Shown: piece by piece, positions 5,437 to 5,500 of the stretch | How the letters are laid out: each line of letters opens with the position of its first letter | How positions within the stretch are numbered: position 1 is the stretch's first letter | Assembly: GCA_012270135.1 (NCBI GenBank) | Contig: JAAXIW010000281.1 | Coordinates: forward strand, 1 to 5,500 | Direction of reading: 5' to 3' | Source of the DNA: Brevundimonas sp. | Lineage (GTDB): Bacteria > Pseudomonadota > Alphaproteobacteria > Caulobacterales > Caulobacteraceae | DNA: 5,500 bases | The notes under the pieces: generated by a model | The model's input: only the letters and a program-made list of their open reading frames with translations | Database searches by the model: none | Told to the model about the DNA's origin: nothing | Translations under genes and position numbers: made by a program

Positions 5437-5500
5437 TCAGGCGGCGGCGGGCCCCAGGGCGGCCTCGCCGGGCGGGGGGACGGTGGAGGCCCCGCTCCCG
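5437..5500 (-). CDS. C-terminal end of an unidentified upstream gene (partial)
   Basis: Reading leftward from the window edge, a frame of about 20 codons ends in TGA at 5439-5437 and encodes a tail ending in PPPGEAALGPAAA. Every third codon position seen is G or C, as in the real genes here, and a terminator-like hairpin follows 18 bases after the stop, which supports a genuine gene end. An overlapping frame that runs to a TGA at 5423-5421 would give a proline-rich tail and cannot be fully excluded. The Pro/Ala/Gly-rich end carries no motif, so no function can be given. The start and most of the protein lie outside the window. Confidence 0.42.
   Translation of the reverse strand, partial: GSGASTVPPPGEAALGPAAA

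Noticed and set aside
1..5500. tRNA or rRNA genes, CRISPR arrays, insertion sequences or attachment sites.
   Set aside because: No repeat-spacer pattern, transposase frame, terminal inverted repeats of insertion-sequence type, or recognisable RNA gene was seen on either strand.

Overview
The window is about 5.5 kb of very GC-rich DNA. All recognisable genes lie on the minus strand, and every good coding frame uses almost only G or C at third codon positions. Base composition and protein style suggest an alphaproteobacterium, possibly Caulobacterales such as Brevundimonas or Caulobacter. This is a judgement from style, since no taxonomic marker is present. The gene content (a giant methyltransferase-helicase fusion followed by two single-stranded-DNA-binding proteins) is typical of the DNA-processing part of a conjugative plasmid, integrative element or large genomic island rather than core chromosome. 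No transfer, integrase or replication gene is visible to prove it.

Layout, read in the direction of transcription (high to low coordinates): (1) 5500-5437, the last 20-odd codons of an unidentified upstream gene; (2) 5418-5389, a perfect 12-bp hairpin that may terminate that gene; (3) 5388-5266, a leader with an 11-bp direct repeat and a ribosome-binding site; (4) 5265-1012, one 1417-residue protein with an N6-adenine-type DNA methyltransferase domain followed by a Strawberry-notch (Sno) superfamily 2 helicase/NTPase; (5) 1011-891, a 121-bp spacer with a perfect 11-bp hairpin right after the stop and a strongly purine-rich transcript segment; (6) 890-525, an SSB-like OB-fold protein without an acidic tail; (7) 524-475, a short spacer; (8) 474-55, a second SSB with the canonical DDIPF tail; (9) 34-3, a strong rho-independent terminator with a GCGA tetraloop and a short U tract.

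The three complete genes look like one cassette bounded by hairpins. The likely theme is handling of DNA that passes through a single-stranded state. The SSBs would coat it, while the fusion enzyme could move on or remodel DNA and methylate it. The closest known analogy is the phage P1 DarB-type methylase-helicase antirestriction proteins and the 'polyvalent proteins' of phages and conjugative elements; a role in protecting incoming DNA is inference. The individual families are known. The less ordinary points are the paired, diverged SSBs with a duplicated translation-start cassette, the structured spacer with a possible alternative in-frame start, and two large unassigned regions of the fusion protein.
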